Origin: Deinococcus sp. QL22
GTDB lineage: Bacteria; Deinococcota; Deinococci; Deinococcales; Deinococcaceae
Direction: 5' to 3'
DNA: 64,000 nucleotides
Assembly: GCF_023370075.1 (NCBI RefSeq)
Contig: NZ_CP097150.1
Location: forward strand, 434,001 to 498,000
Made by a program: the position numbers and the translations under genes. Of the stretch, positions 43,286 to 51,226 are shown in pieces. Each line of letters opens with the position of its first letter. Within the stretch, counting starts at the first letter, position 1. The notes below the pieces were generated by a model, which was not told where the DNA came from, did not search any database, and saw only the letters and a program-made list of their open reading frames with translations.

Positions 43286-43313
43286 ATATTAGGTCTGCCT
43301 AAAAAAAAGTCAA
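43286..43313 (-). promoter_or_regulatory. Promoter of multicopper oxidase-ZIP operon with DtxR-like box
   Basis: Minus-strand -35 TTGACT (43313-43308) and -10 TAATAT (43291-43286), 16-bp spacer. The palindrome TTAGGTCTGCCTAA (43289-43302) covers the spacer and -10. Similar to the TTAGGnnnnCCTAA core of DtxR/IdeR sites and to the box in the divergent promoter. Confidence 0.72.
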
Positions 43314-43489
43314 GCTCTTTCTTACTTTATTTTTGGGGAAAGCTACACCCCACTTTGCTGAAGCACTTTTTCTGTTTTCAACCTTGATTTCTAGGGGATT
43401 AAAGGCCCCAAAGAACAGCACCAACGTTGTGAATCTCAAGGACTATGGCCCGTAGAGGCCGTGAGCTGGCAGGCCAGCAGACTCCCGTC

Positions 43490-43518
43490 TTGACTTTTTA
43501 GGGTGCCCTAACTATTTT
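43490..43518 (+). promoter_or_regulatory. Promoter of DoxX-DtxR operon with DtxR-like box
   Basis: -35 TTGACT (43490-43495) and -10 TATTTT (43513-43518), exact 17-bp spacer. The palindrome TTAGGGTGCCCTAA (43498-43511) fills the spacer, an ideal repressor position. The downstream operon encodes a DtxR-family regulator, so autoregulation is likely. Confidence 0.75.
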
Positions 43519-43633
43519 ATTTGTGTATCCTAATTTAGATGATCTGGAATGTGCAGTTACAGCATCAGAGCCCTGATCCCACTGCCGAATCGGCAGCCAG
43601 AGTTCGAAATCCCCCTGCAAGAAAGAGGACAAT

Positions 43634-44227
43634 ATGACCCCAGGAACACTTAATCATCAGACTCTTGAACTCAGGACGTTAGTGCGCACTGCTCTCGCTC
43701 ACCTGCCTCACTCTTCTCTCGTCCTGTTGAGAGTCGTGTATGGCCTGGCTTGGGTCATGGCCGGCATTACGAAAGAAATCGACAAACACTGGTGGAGTCA
43801 GCCTGGAGTGTTCCTGCAGCAATACCTGCTGGAAGCAATTGAAAAGCCACACGTCATGGAACCCTACAGATACTTTCTAAAGAACTTTGTGTTAGATCAT
43901 GTCCTACTGTTTAACTATGCAATTCCCGTCGCGCAGGTAACCGCAGGATTATTGATCCTTATTGGGCTTTACGCATTACCTTCGATCATTGTGTGTTTGT
44001 TTATGCATATGAATTTCATTCTTTCTGGCAACATGAATGAGATCAGCCTCTTCCTTTACACTGCTGCATTCGTGCTTCTTATCGGCTGGAGAAGCGCAAG
44101 GAAGATCAGCATAGATGCTTATTTTAGACCTGTTCCAGCAGGACAGCCGGCACGTGTAGATTTTGAAGACGAAGCTCGAAGCCTCTCTTCTACCTGTTCC
44201 GCCATATCCACCCCTCCTACTGAGTAG
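43634..44227 (+). CDS. DoxX-family membrane protein
   Basis: 197 residues, lower in GC than its neighbours. Four helices: SSLVLLRVVYGLAWVMAGITKEID near 27-50, LFNYAIPVAQVTAGLLILIGLYALP near 97-120, SIIVCLFMHMNFILSG near 121-136, and EISLFLYTAAFVLLIGW near 138-155. It resembles the small subunit of thiosulfate:quinone oxidoreductase-type DoxX proteins (R.VYG..W...G..K). Good ribosome site (AAAGAGGA). It is the first gene of a unit with the DtxR regulator, controlled by a DtxR-like box. Confidence 0.85.
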   Translation: MTPGTLNHQTLELRTLVRTALAHLPHSSLVLLRVVYGLAWVMAGITKEIDKHWWSQPGVFLQQYLLEAIEKPHVMEPYRYFLKNFVLDHVLLFNYAIPVAQVTAGLLILIGLYALPSIIVCLFMHMNFILSGNMNEISLFLYTAAFVLLIGWRSARKISIDAYFRPVPAGQPARVDFEDEARSLSSTCSAISTPPTE

Positions 44228-44249
44228 TCACGCTTGAAGAAAGGAGGCT

Positions 44250-44281
44250 GCGCAGTCCCTAAGAACCTCAGGGGACTGCGC
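44250..44281 (+). terminator. Hairpin between DoxX and DtxR genes
   Basis: GCGCAGTCCC and its perfect complement around a 12-base loop. It could attenuate the regulator or hide its ribosome site: a strong AAAGGAGG lies just before the stem at 44240-44247. Confidence 0.5.
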
Positions 44282-44293
44282 TACCATCAGGAC

Positions 44294-45001
44294 GTGCGTG
44301 ACAGACTCACCCCACAGTCGGAAGATTGCTTGAAAGCGATCTATCTTCTTTCTCGTGAGGGAAAAGCGGGAACGCAGGACATTGCTCAAACGCTTGGCAT
44401 CACGGCCGCCTCAGTAACAGGCATGCTCAAGCGCCTGTCCGAGCTTCAACTGGTTGCTTATCAGGCGTACAAAGGGGTTCAGCTCACCGAATCCGGTGAA
44501 TCAATCGCACTGGAGATTTTGCGTCACCACCGGATCATTGAAGCTTTTTTGCACCACGCGCTCGGCGTTCCTCTCGAAGAACTGCATGAGGAAGCCGACC
44601 GGCTAGAGCACCATATATCAGAGGCCCTTGAAGCGCGCCTGTTTGCCGCTCTCGGAGCGCCCACGCATGACCCCCACGGGGATCCCATTCCCTCGTTGAT
44701 TGGGGTCATGCCGCGTGAAGCCACACGCTCGCTGGTGAGTGTCCGTGCTGGCGAGATGGTCCGTGTTGGCCGGCTGTCTCAGAATGATCCATCGCGTCTG
44801 ATGGCTCTTTCAGACCTAGGGGTCATTCCTGGGATCCAGCTGGAAGTACTCGCGGTGAATTCGCTTGGTACCATCCGGGTTCGTCATCCCGAAGGAGAGC
44901 CGTTTGCCCTGAGTACCGTCGTAGCAGACGGGATATGGGTTGAGGACGACGCAGCTTCAGAGGTAGAAGCCCAACGCGCGCGACAGACTGGCGTTTTCTA
45001 G
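44294..45001 (+). CDS. DtxR/MntR-family metal-dependent repressor
   Basis: About 235 residues. N-terminal winged HTH (LTPQSEDCLKAIYLLSREGKAGTQDIAQTLGITAASVTGMLKRLSELQLVAYQAYKGVQLTESG), dimerisation/metal domain (HHRIIEAFLHHALGVPLEELHEEADRLEHHISEAL; EexHxxaE..EH metal ligands) and a C-terminal FeoA/SH3-like domain (VRVGRLSQND..DLGVIPGIQLEVL). The start is uncertain: GTG 44294 gives family-like length, while TTG 44234 follows the DoxX stop directly; neither has a well-spaced ribosome site. It likely represses both promoters at 43.3-43.5 kb in the presence of Mn(II) or Fe(II). Confidence 0.9.
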   Translation: MRDRLTPQSEDCLKAIYLLSREGKAGTQDIAQTLGITAASVTGMLKRLSELQLVAYQAYKGVQLTESGESIALEILRHHRIIEAFLHHALGVPLEELHEEADRLEHHISEALEARLFAALGAPTHDPHGDPIPSLIGVMPREATRSLVSVRAGEMVRVGRLSQNDPSRLMALSDLGVIPGIQLEVLAVNSLGTIRVRHPEGEPFALSTVVADGIWVEDDAASEVEAQRARQTGVF

Positions 45002-45092
45002 TGATTCCGATGGAAAGCTCTCGTGTGGAGCTTGATATCCGACCATTGGGAGAAGGAACAACGACCAACTCCAGGATAGGGAGCCGCACCCG

Positions 45093-45553
45093 ATGCTTTT
45101 CCGGGTGTGGTGGCATGAAGCGGAGTTAGCATCACAGACCGCCTCATCAATACACGTTTTGGACTTCATAGCGCCAGGAACCGGTCTGCTGGCCTTGATT
45201 CACCCGGAAGCCCAACAGCTCGGGGGAATTCTTCTGATGACCTCGCTCGTCTGGATCGCGGTCGCGCAGGCGGCAATGGGGGTTCCTCCTGGCGGATCGG
45301 GATTGACCACGCCACGGCTCCCGCCCTCATCCGGAAGGGGCCGTTCTCCTTGTCGCGCAACCCCATCTTTTTGGGCATGCGGCTCAATTTGCTCGGATTG
45401 TTTCTGGTGTTACCCCTTGCAGTCACGCTGACGATTCTGGTGGCCGGAAAACTGCTGATGCAGATTCAAGTTCGCCTGGAGGAAGCCTACCTCAGCGGAG
45501 CACATGGGCAGGCTTACAAGCAGTATCAACAGCAAGTTCGCCGCTGGCTGTGA
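45093..45553 (+). pseudogene. Frameshifted isoprenylcysteine/phospholipid methyltransferase-like gene
   Basis: The first part (LGGILLMTSLVWIAVAQAAMG) and, one frame away, SWRIGIDHATAPALIRKGPFSLSRNPIFLGM to RLEEAYLSGAHGQAYKQYQQQVRRWL together match ICMT/PEMT-type membrane methyltransferases (SRNPIF and EE motifs). The frames join at a GGGGG run at 45278-45282, so a single-base loss or gain there broke the gene. The N-terminus also seems short. Confidence 0.8.
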
Positions 45554-45721
45554 AAGGTGCCTGAGAAGCCTGGAGCATTTCGAGAGCTGTCGCCCAATCC
45601 CTGAGAACCCGGCTCCCGCGGCCTGAACCGTGCCACTCAGCCCAGAGGGGTGTGCTGGTGGCCTTGAATAAAGACGCGCACTTGCGTTCTCGCTCTTCCC
45701 CACCGGCTGCTATCGTCAGGC

Positions 45722-47146
45722 ATGAAGCGGTTGCTCTTCCCCCTGACAGCCTCCCTGTGCCTCCTGACCGCCTGCCCGTCCACCACGCCGGAACCCTTGA
45801 AGATCCCCGATGGTCCCGCCGCCCTGAACGGCACCTGGCAGGGCACCTTGACCTCCGCCGTGACCTGGCAACCCCTCACCGCCGGGGGAGGACAGCTGTA
45901 CCTGCTCCGCCGCGAACAGGCTTTGTCGTGGCGGGCCGACAGTGCTCAGCCGCCCCGCGCCACGGCGCATCTCGTGGCACTGGATGAACGCACAGGCCAG
46001 GAGGTGCGCCGGGTGGTGTGGTCGAGTGATGCGCGCAATTTCAGCTTCCTGGCAGCTTCAGGCACCCGTCCAGCCCGCCTGCTGAGCATTGAAGTGCAGT
46101 CCAGCCGTTCCTGGGTGGTGGAACGTGATCCCCTGACCCTCGAGGAACTGGACCGCTGGACACCTCCTCTGAATGGGGATGCGTTGCAGCTCAGCGCCGA
46201 CGGCACTCGCCTCGCCCTGATGTCCAGGCAGCTGCTCGATCCCCGGACGCGCCAGGTCATTCCCCTGCGCCCCGAAGTCGAGCAAGCGCTCCGTCAACTG
46301 CCGAGTGATGCGCGTGCCGACTGGGGAGGGGATCTTCGCTGGCTGATCCTCCGACGGTGGGTCAAGTCCTCAGGGGGCAGTGTGGAACGCGTGTCGTTGA
46401 TCTCCAATGACACGGGCCAGACCCTCAATGGTCAGGCCCTGCATCCTCTGGGGTGTGGCTTGACGCCAGAGCGAGGCCTGAGCTACCTGACCGCAGTTGC
46501 GCCTCTGAGCGACGGGGTGGCCTTGGCGTATGAAGACGGAGCCATCGAGTTGCGCCGGGCGGACGGAACATTGCGAACCACGGTTCAGACGGGGTCGTGT
46601 TCGGTCCCCGAGCTGCGGGTCGATGGCGACACACTGACGTTCAAAGTCGCTGGAGGACAAGGTGGGGGGCAACTTGGAACGGTTCGCGTATCAGACGGGC
46701 AGGTGACCGCCCAGATCTCGCAGGAGCCGTCGTATTCCGGCCTGTTGTTGCCGGGCGCCGTCCTGAACCGCTTCGGGGGAACCCTGGCGTATCAGCAGCT
46801 GAACGGTTTGAGCTGGCGGAAGGAAGGGCCGTTCAAGCAGTTGCGACTGGACGCGAAAGCCACCTGGGTTTCCAAGTCGGAGTACCACGTAACCGGTGAG
46901 GCGCGCATTGATGATCAGCCCTTGACCTTCACGGCTAAGGCGACCGCTTTCGGGATTGAGTTGCGGCCGCAGTTGAGCTATCCGATACCAGAAGTGCGGT
47001 GGGTGGGGGAACTGCGCCGGGCCGACGGCAGCCTGTATGGCCGCTTAGAAGGCAGCCACAGGTCGGCCAGCACGGAGCAAGAGACGAGTCTGGAGCTTGC
47101 CGGAGTCGAGGACGACTTTGCCTTCGGGGGGTCACTGACCCGCTGA
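45722..47146 (+). CDS. Lipoprotein of unknown function
   Basis: 474 residues with lipobox LTACPST at about 15-21. The rest is beta-rich and low in conserved motifs (LNGTWQGTLTSAV near 38; ALQLSADGTRLALMSRQLLDPRTRQ, a WD-like blade; final region VRWVGELRRADGSLYGRLEGSHR). It probably includes a partial propeller followed by a lipocalin-like or META-like domain, but no family is certain. TATCGT lies 5 bp before the ATG, so expression may be leaderless. Terminated by a clear hairpin at 47186. Confidence 0.75.
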   Translation: MKRLLFPLTASLCLLTACPSTTPEPLKIPDGPAALNGTWQGTLTSAVTWQPLTAGGGQLYLLRREQALSWRADSAQPPRATAHLVALDERTGQEVRRVVWSSDARNFSFLAASGTRPARLLSIEVQSSRSWVVERDPLTLEELDRWTPPLNGDALQLSADGTRLALMSRQLLDPRTRQVIPLRPEVEQALRQLPSDARADWGGDLRWLILRRWVKSSGGSVERVSLISNDTGQTLNGQALHPLGCGLTPERGLSYLTAVAPLSDGVALAYEDGAIELRRADGTLRTTVQTGSCSVPELRVDGDTLTFKVAGGQGGGQLGTVRVSDGQVTAQISQEPSYSGLLLPGAVLNRFGGTLAYQQLNGLSWRKEGPFKQLRLDAKATWVSKSEYHVTGEARIDDQPLTFTAKATAFGIELRPQLSYPIPEVRWVGELRRADGSLYGRLEGSHRSASTEQETSLELAGVEDDFAFGGSLTR

Positions 47147-47185
47147 GAGAGCTGGTCACGATCAAGCCAATGCAGACTAATGAAG

Positions 47186-47211
47186 AAAGGCGACCCGTGG
47201 AGGTCGCCTTT
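47186..47211 (+). terminator. Terminator of the 45722 lipoprotein gene
   Basis: Perfect 10-bp stem AAAGGCGACC with a 6-base loop, followed by GATTTCTT, 40 bp after the stop. This hairpin and the next 130 bp resemble 19417-19560. Confidence 0.7.
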
Positions 47212-47457
47212 GATTTCTTAAAGATAGCGCGGAATGCGGCTGAGGTCAAGAACATGCACCGGCACCTGTTTTCACTGTCTCAGACGTGGAATTTATCATT
47301 CAACGCAGTGCATAACAGCGGGCGAGGTTGATCCGCTGTGCGTCACGGCTCTCCGGGACGACGCCTCCACAGGCTGTCCAAATCAACGTGTCGATAGGAG
47401 CGGCAAGATCAGTCTGCTCGAACCAGTAGCCCACCGGTCATGCGTTCCAACTGCACC

Positions 47458-47916
47458 TCAGGTGTACCCAAACCCGCTGCGCACCAAGCGTTGCCACCGC
47501 CGTTGCCGATGGCGGTAGAACAGCTGCGCGAATCCCCAGACGAGGGGCGTCAAGAGCCCAGCCCGCACCTCCACTGCATCGGTGTACCGGGTGCGTCCAC
47601 CAGGGAGAGCTTGCACGGTGATGCGGTGATCCCACGTCCGGGCCAGGTGACCCCGCCCCTGATCCCGCAGTTCAAACCCCACGGCGGAGGACGGAAACGA
47701 AATAACGATCCACTGGAGACCCAGAGGCAAGAGGCCGCCCAGTCTCAACCGAACGAGGTACGTTCCCGTGCGCCAGATCTGCGGCAGCATGTAAGGCTGC
47801 ACTGGTTCAAACGTCTGAAAGGGAGACGCCACATATTCCAGCAGGCGGCTGGTCTGCACTTCTCGCCACACGCGGGCTGCTGGAGCATCAAGAATGACCG
47901 ACAAGGTGACGTGCAT
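47458..47916 (-). CDS. SRPBCC-fold protein
   Basis: 152 residues of the START/SRPBCC ligand-binding fold: strand MHVTLSVILDAPAARVWREV, a helix, LVRLRLGGLLPLGLQWIVISF, GHLARTWDHRITVQALPGGRTRYTDAVEVRAGLLTPLVWGFAQLFYRHRQRRWQRL. Such proteins bind lipids or hydrophobic ligands or act in polyketide chemistry; no specific activity can be read. It may be the distal gene of the metal operon that ends at 47983 (66 bp away), or a separate gene. Confidence 0.82.
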   Translation of the reverse strand: MHVTLSVILDAPAARVWREVQTSRLLEYVASPFQTFEPVQPYMLPQIWRTGTYLVRLRLGGLLPLGLQWIVISFPSSAVGFELRDQGRGHLARTWDHRITVQALPGGRTRYTDAVEVRAGLLTPLVWGFAQLFYRHRQRRWQRLVRSGFGYT

Positions 47917-47982
47917 GGCAAGCTCCTGAGTCTGGCAAGTTCAACCAGACGGTCTGTGCTGATGCGGTGATCTGTGCTCTGA

Positions 47983-48396
47983 TCAGGGTTTGCCGCTGAT
48001 GGTGATTAGGGTCGTTTGACCCTCACGGGCGGCCAGATACTGCAGTTCCGCTCCCGCGCGTCCCAAGAAGGCCGCGTAGTTGCCCGGCGCGATGGGATCG
48101 TCGGTCAATTGCCGGTAGCCCGCGGTTTGGAACAGCGGCAAGAGCGCCTGAGGCTGCCAGCCCGCGACCCGGTACATTTCCACGCGGCTGAGTCCCGCCC
48201 GGATTTCCTCCCGGTAACTGCGGCTGTAAGTGGGACATTCCGGCGTGAACCCGGCGGGTAGAGGCGCCAGCCCGTTCCAGAGCGTCCCGGGCCGCTCGAT
48301 ACAGAACAGTGGGCTTTGCCAGCGGCGCTCGGTGAGCACCCACCAGCCACCCAGGCCCACCAGGGCAGCCACGGCAACTACCCACGCACGCCTCAT
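47983..48396 (-). CDS. Hypothetical protein with N-terminal membrane anchor
   Basis: 137 residues. Helix at 5-21 ([17 protein letters not shown]), then an extracytoplasmic domain with two Cys ([14 protein letters not shown] and [12 protein letters not shown]) that may form a disulphide. No family was recognised. Its start overlaps the ArsR gene stop by 4 bp, so it belongs to the DUF3105-to-ArsR operon. Confidence 0.68.
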   Translation of the reverse strand: MRRAWVVAVAALVGLGGWWVLTERRWQSPLFCIERPGTLWNGLAPLPAGFTPECPTYSRSYREEIRAGLSRVEMYRVAGWQPQALLPLFQTAGYRQLTDDPIAPGNYAAFLGRAGAELQYLAAREGQTTLITISGKP

Positions 48397-48791
48397 TCTT
48401 GGGCGTGCTCCAGCGCGTTCTGAATCAGCCCGGTGACGTGTTCGTCGAGCAGGCGGTAGTACACCACACGGCCTTCTTTGCGAAACGTCACCAGCCGCTG
48501 GGTTCGCAGCAGCCGGAGTTGATGGCTGACGGCGCTCTCTGAAAGACCGATCACGGCCGCCAGGTCACCCACGCACAGCTCCTGAACGTGCAGGGCACTC
48601 AGGATTTGGAGACGGGTCGGATCGGCCACCAGCTTGAGCAGGGCGCTGGCTTCGGCGACGCAGGCCTGATCCGGGAGCTGGGCACGCACCAGGGCCACGA
48701 CATCAGCGGTGACGCGGCTCTTGTCCTCCTGTTTTTGAGAACCGATTCTCACCAGCACACCATAGCGCATGGAGAATCCAGCCAAGGTCAC
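48393..48791 (-). CDS. ArsR/SmtB-family metal-responsive repressor
   Basis: 132 residues from GTG 48791, which overlaps the previous stop (GTGA). Winged [67 protein letters not shown]. The alpha-3 metal motif ELCVGDL and an N-terminal Cys (DQACVAEA) fit the CadC/SmtB type that senses Cd, Pb or Zn. A later start is possible. It probably controls its own operon and the P-type ATPase at 51227, which has an SmtB-like operator. Confidence 0.9.
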   Translation of the reverse strand: MTLAGFSMRYGVLVRIGSQKQEDKSRVTADVVALVRAQLPDQACVAEASALLKLVADPTRLQILSALHVQELCVGDLAAVIGLSESAVSHQLRLLRTQRLVTFRKEGRVVYYRLLDEHVTGLIQNALEHAQE

Positions 48792-49171
48792 AGCGTCACC
48801 GCCCAGACACCGGGCTTAACGTCCGTCAACTGGGCCTCATCCCAGACCACCTGGCGTTGGTTGGCAGGCAGGGCAAGCATCACCCTTTCCGAAGCGGTCA
48901 GCATGGTCGGGCAACCATGAGGCTCATGTAACAAGCTGAACACGACAGCGGCGGTCTGGCCCCCGAGTAGGTCGAGGTCAACAGGACGGCCATTCTCGTC
49001 CAGACCGGTTAGGGCCAAGGCAGGTGTGCTGGCGCCGAACGGGAAGGGGCTGTTCCAGCGGGTGACGCCCCACCCGCCGCCCAGCAGCAGGGTCATGGGC
49101 AGCATGCTCTTCAGCACCGAGCGCCACACAGGACGCGTGGGGAGTTCGGGCACTTGCGAAAGGTCAATCAT
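48788..49171 (-). CDS. Hypothetical membrane-anchored protein
   Basis: 127 residues. One membrane helix near 22-38 ([15 protein letters not shown]), then an extracytoplasmic domain with thioredoxin-like hints ([48 protein letters not shown]) but only one Cys. It is coupled to the ArsR gene by overlap and starts 11 bp after the CDF gene. It could be a degenerate redoxin; function unknown. Confidence 0.68.
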   Translation of the reverse strand: MIDLSQVPELPTRPVWRSVLKSMLPMTLLLGGGWGVTRWNSPFPFGASTPALALTGLDENGRPVDLDLLGGQTAAVVFSLLHEPHGCPTMLTASERVMLALPANQRQVVWDEAQLTDVKPGVWAVTL

Positions 49172-49182
49172 CTACAGATCCT

Positions 49183-50070
49183 TTAAGGATGGAGGTGGGC
49201 GGCGTGCGCCCCATGGCGGTTGGCTTCCTCCAGCTGGAGAGTCACGTGCTCGATGCTGTACCGTTCGGCGATGAGCTCCACGGCGTCCTGAACCCCCATA
49301 CGAGACGTGGGCACGACCAGGTGGACGGTGAGGTTGTGCTCTCCGGTGGTGACGCTCCAGACATGCAAGTCATGCACTTCGGTGACGCCAGGCACACCCG
49401 CGATTTCGCTCCGCAAGGCGTCCAGGTCGAGGCCCTCTGGTACACCTTCCAGAAGCACATTCACGCTGGCTCTCAGCAGCGCCCACGTCCGGGGCAACAC
49501 CCACAGACCGATCAAGGCACCCAGCACCGGATCAAGCCACGTCCAGCCTGTCAGGCGGATCGACAGGGCCCCCACAATGACCGCCACCGACCCCAGCAGG
49601 TCGCCCATCACTTCGAGGTAAGCAGACTTCATGTTGAGACTGTCGCCACTGCCCCGCACCAGCAACCGGGCACTGATGATGTTCACGATCAAGCCCAGGA
49701 CGGCCACGATCAGCATCGGTGTGGTCTGCACGTCCACAGGCTCCTGTAGCCTGCGGTACGCCTCCACCAGGATGTAAAGCCCGATGGCAAACAGGGCCCC
49801 CGCGTTCACAGCAGCGGCCAACACCTCCGCCCGGCGGTAGCCGAAGGTGCGCTTCCGGTCAGCGGCGCGGGCACCGATTCGCAGGGCCAGCAAGGAGAGC
49901 GCGAGTGCCATGACGTCCGTGAGCATGTGACCCGCGTCCGAGAGCAGGGCCAGGCTGCCGGAAATGAACGCGTAAATGACTTCGACCACCAGAAAGCTGC
50001 CGGTCAGAGCGAGTGCTGCGGTCAACTGCCGGGCGTTGGCCTGCCGTCCATGGTTGTGTGACTCACTCAT
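49183..50070 (-). CDS. CDF (CzcD-type) cation efflux transporter
   Basis: 295 residues with six helices and a C-terminal cytoplasmic domain. Metal site in TM2 LSDAGHMLTD (HxxxD); TM5 carries SAYLEVMGDLLGS, where Glu replaces the usual His of the second HxxxD. His-rich ends (SHNHGRQ and HGAHAAHLHP). C-terminal domain VTEVHDLHVWSVTTGEHNLTVHLVV. CDF pumps export Zn, Co or Cd in exchange for protons; the Glu substitution may alter selectivity. It overlaps the DUF305 gene by 8 bp. Confidence 0.93.
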   Translation of the reverse strand: MSESHNHGRQANARQLTAALALTGSFLVVEVIYAFISGSLALLSDAGHMLTDVMALALSLLALRIGARAADRKRTFGYRRAEVLAAAVNAGALFAIGLYILVEAYRRLQEPVDVQTTPMLIVAVLGLIVNIISARLLVRGSGDSLNMKSAYLEVMGDLLGSVAVIVGALSIRLTGWTWLDPVLGALIGLWVLPRTWALLRASVNVLLEGVPEGLDLDALRSEIAGVPGVTEVHDLHVWSVTTGEHNLTVHLVVPTSRMGVQDAVELIAERYSIEHVTLQLEEANRHGAHAAHLHP

Positions 50071-50680
50071 GGTTCATCTGCTCCATGGGCATTGAGCCGG
50101 CGGGCCGCGGGACGGAGGGCTGCATCCCCCGTTGGCCCAACAGGGCGTCGATGGCCCGCACTTCGCTGGTCTGGGCCACGACCGTCCGCTCGGCAAAGGC
50201 CCGAACTTCTGACCGCTTGACGCGGCTGAGTGCCGACTGGGCCATGGCCACCCCACCGAGGTGATGATCCCGCATCAGGCTCAAGTACTGCCGTTCGGCA
50301 GTCGCCACGGGGACGGTGCCGAGCTGCTGCACCTCTTCAGGAGTGGCCAGGCCCATCGCTTCCCGGTTCATGCCGGCCATCGGCGCTTCTGGCCCGGAGA
50401 GCGGGTGACCCCAGGCCATCAGCCAGCCGCTCATCTGTCCGATCTGAGCCTGCTGCGTGAGGGTGATGTCCTGCGCAAGCAGTTTCACGGCCGGATCAGC
50501 CGCCCGCTTGAGCAAGGTCACGCTCATGGTCACCGCCTGAGTGTGGTGGGCGCTCATGTCGCGGGCAAAACGCACGTCGGCGCTGTCCGGGCCGGGCAGC
50601 CGGGGCCAAGTCAGGGCCACGGCCAACCCCGTCACCAGAACGGCGGCCGCTACACCGTACCGTTGTACGCGCCGCTGCAC
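50063..50680 (-). CDS. DUF305-family exported protein
   Basis: 205 residues. Membrane or signal helix at 8-25 ([16 protein letters not shown]), then two ferritin-like DUF305 repeats with the typical metal or His motifs [15 protein letters not shown] and [16 protein letters not shown]. The C-terminus is Met/His-rich ([11 protein letters not shown]). DUF305 proteins occur in copper and other metal resistance regions. It overlaps the DUF3105 gene by 31 bp and the CDF gene by 8 bp, so it is tightly coupled. Confidence 0.88.
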   Translation of the reverse strand: MQRRVQRYGVAAAVLVTGLAVALTWPRLPGPDSADVRFARDMSAHHTQAVTMSVTLLKRAADPAVKLLAQDITLTQQAQIGQMSGWLMAWGHPLSGPEAPMAGMNREAMGLATPEEVQQLGTVPVATAERQYLSLMRDHHLGGVAMAQSALSRVKRSEVRAFAERTVVAQTSEVRAIDALLGQRGMQPSVPRPAGSMPMEQMNHE

Positions 50681-51159
50681 GAGGCTCCGATCTCCGGGGC
50701 TTCTCCACCCTGTTCGTATTTGACGAGAAACGTTTTGATGCGCGGGTCAGAAGCGTCCTTGACGGCCAGCTGCTTGTTCCACGCCGTCACGACCACCGGC
50801 GAATCCTGACCCTCATGGGGCGAGACGAGCGTGTGTGTCCGGCCTTCGGCGAGCTGCTTGAGTTGCGTGACCTGCTCGCTGGCGAGGGTGGGCTGATAAC
50901 TGATCCAGACCGCGCCGTGCTCCAGGCTGTGCACCGCGTACTCGTTATACAGCGGCTGATCGTAGACGCCGCAGTTTTGCCAGGACGGATTGTGCGCCCC
51001 TCCTGCAGGCGGCGTTTGCGTGTAACTGACCCGTCCTTCCTGATGGTCTCCTCCCTTGTTCTCAAAGGATTTGACGCCCTCGATCTCTCCCGATTTTTGG
51101 GAACAAGCAGCTAGCAGCAGGGGCAACAGGGCAACCATCCAACGTTGTGTGTTCATCAT
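50650..51159 (-). CDS. DUF3105-family lipoprotein
   Basis: 169 residues from ATG 51159, with AAGGAG upstream. Lipobox LLLAACSQ. The DUF3105 core is [41 protein letters not shown], with conserved His and Cys, and a second Cys near the end ([12 protein letters not shown]). It often occurs with DUF305; the activity is unproven but the conserved His residues suggest metal binding. First gene of a six-gene overlapping operon (DUF3105, DUF305, CDF, unknown, ArsR, unknown). Confidence 0.88.
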   Translation of the reverse strand: MMNTQRWMVALLPLLLAACSQKSGEIEGVKSFENKGGDHQEGRVSYTQTPPAGGAHNPSWQNCGVYDQPLYNEYAVHSLEHGAVWISYQPTLASEQVTQLKQLAEGRTHTLVSPHEGQDSPVVVTAWNKQLAVKDASDPRIKTFLVKYEQGGEAPEIGASCSGAYNGTV

Positions 51160-51226
51160 GACTCCTTGAAGTCTCACGTGAGGGTGAGGCAGAATGTCCG
51201 GCCAAGCCGGGAGTAAACGACAGCAG

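Noticed and set aside
48737..48750. GAGAA-N4-TTCTC dyad as an ArsR operator
   Set aside because: It falls inside the ArsR coding region if the coupled GTG start is right, and does not resemble SmtB/CzrA sites.
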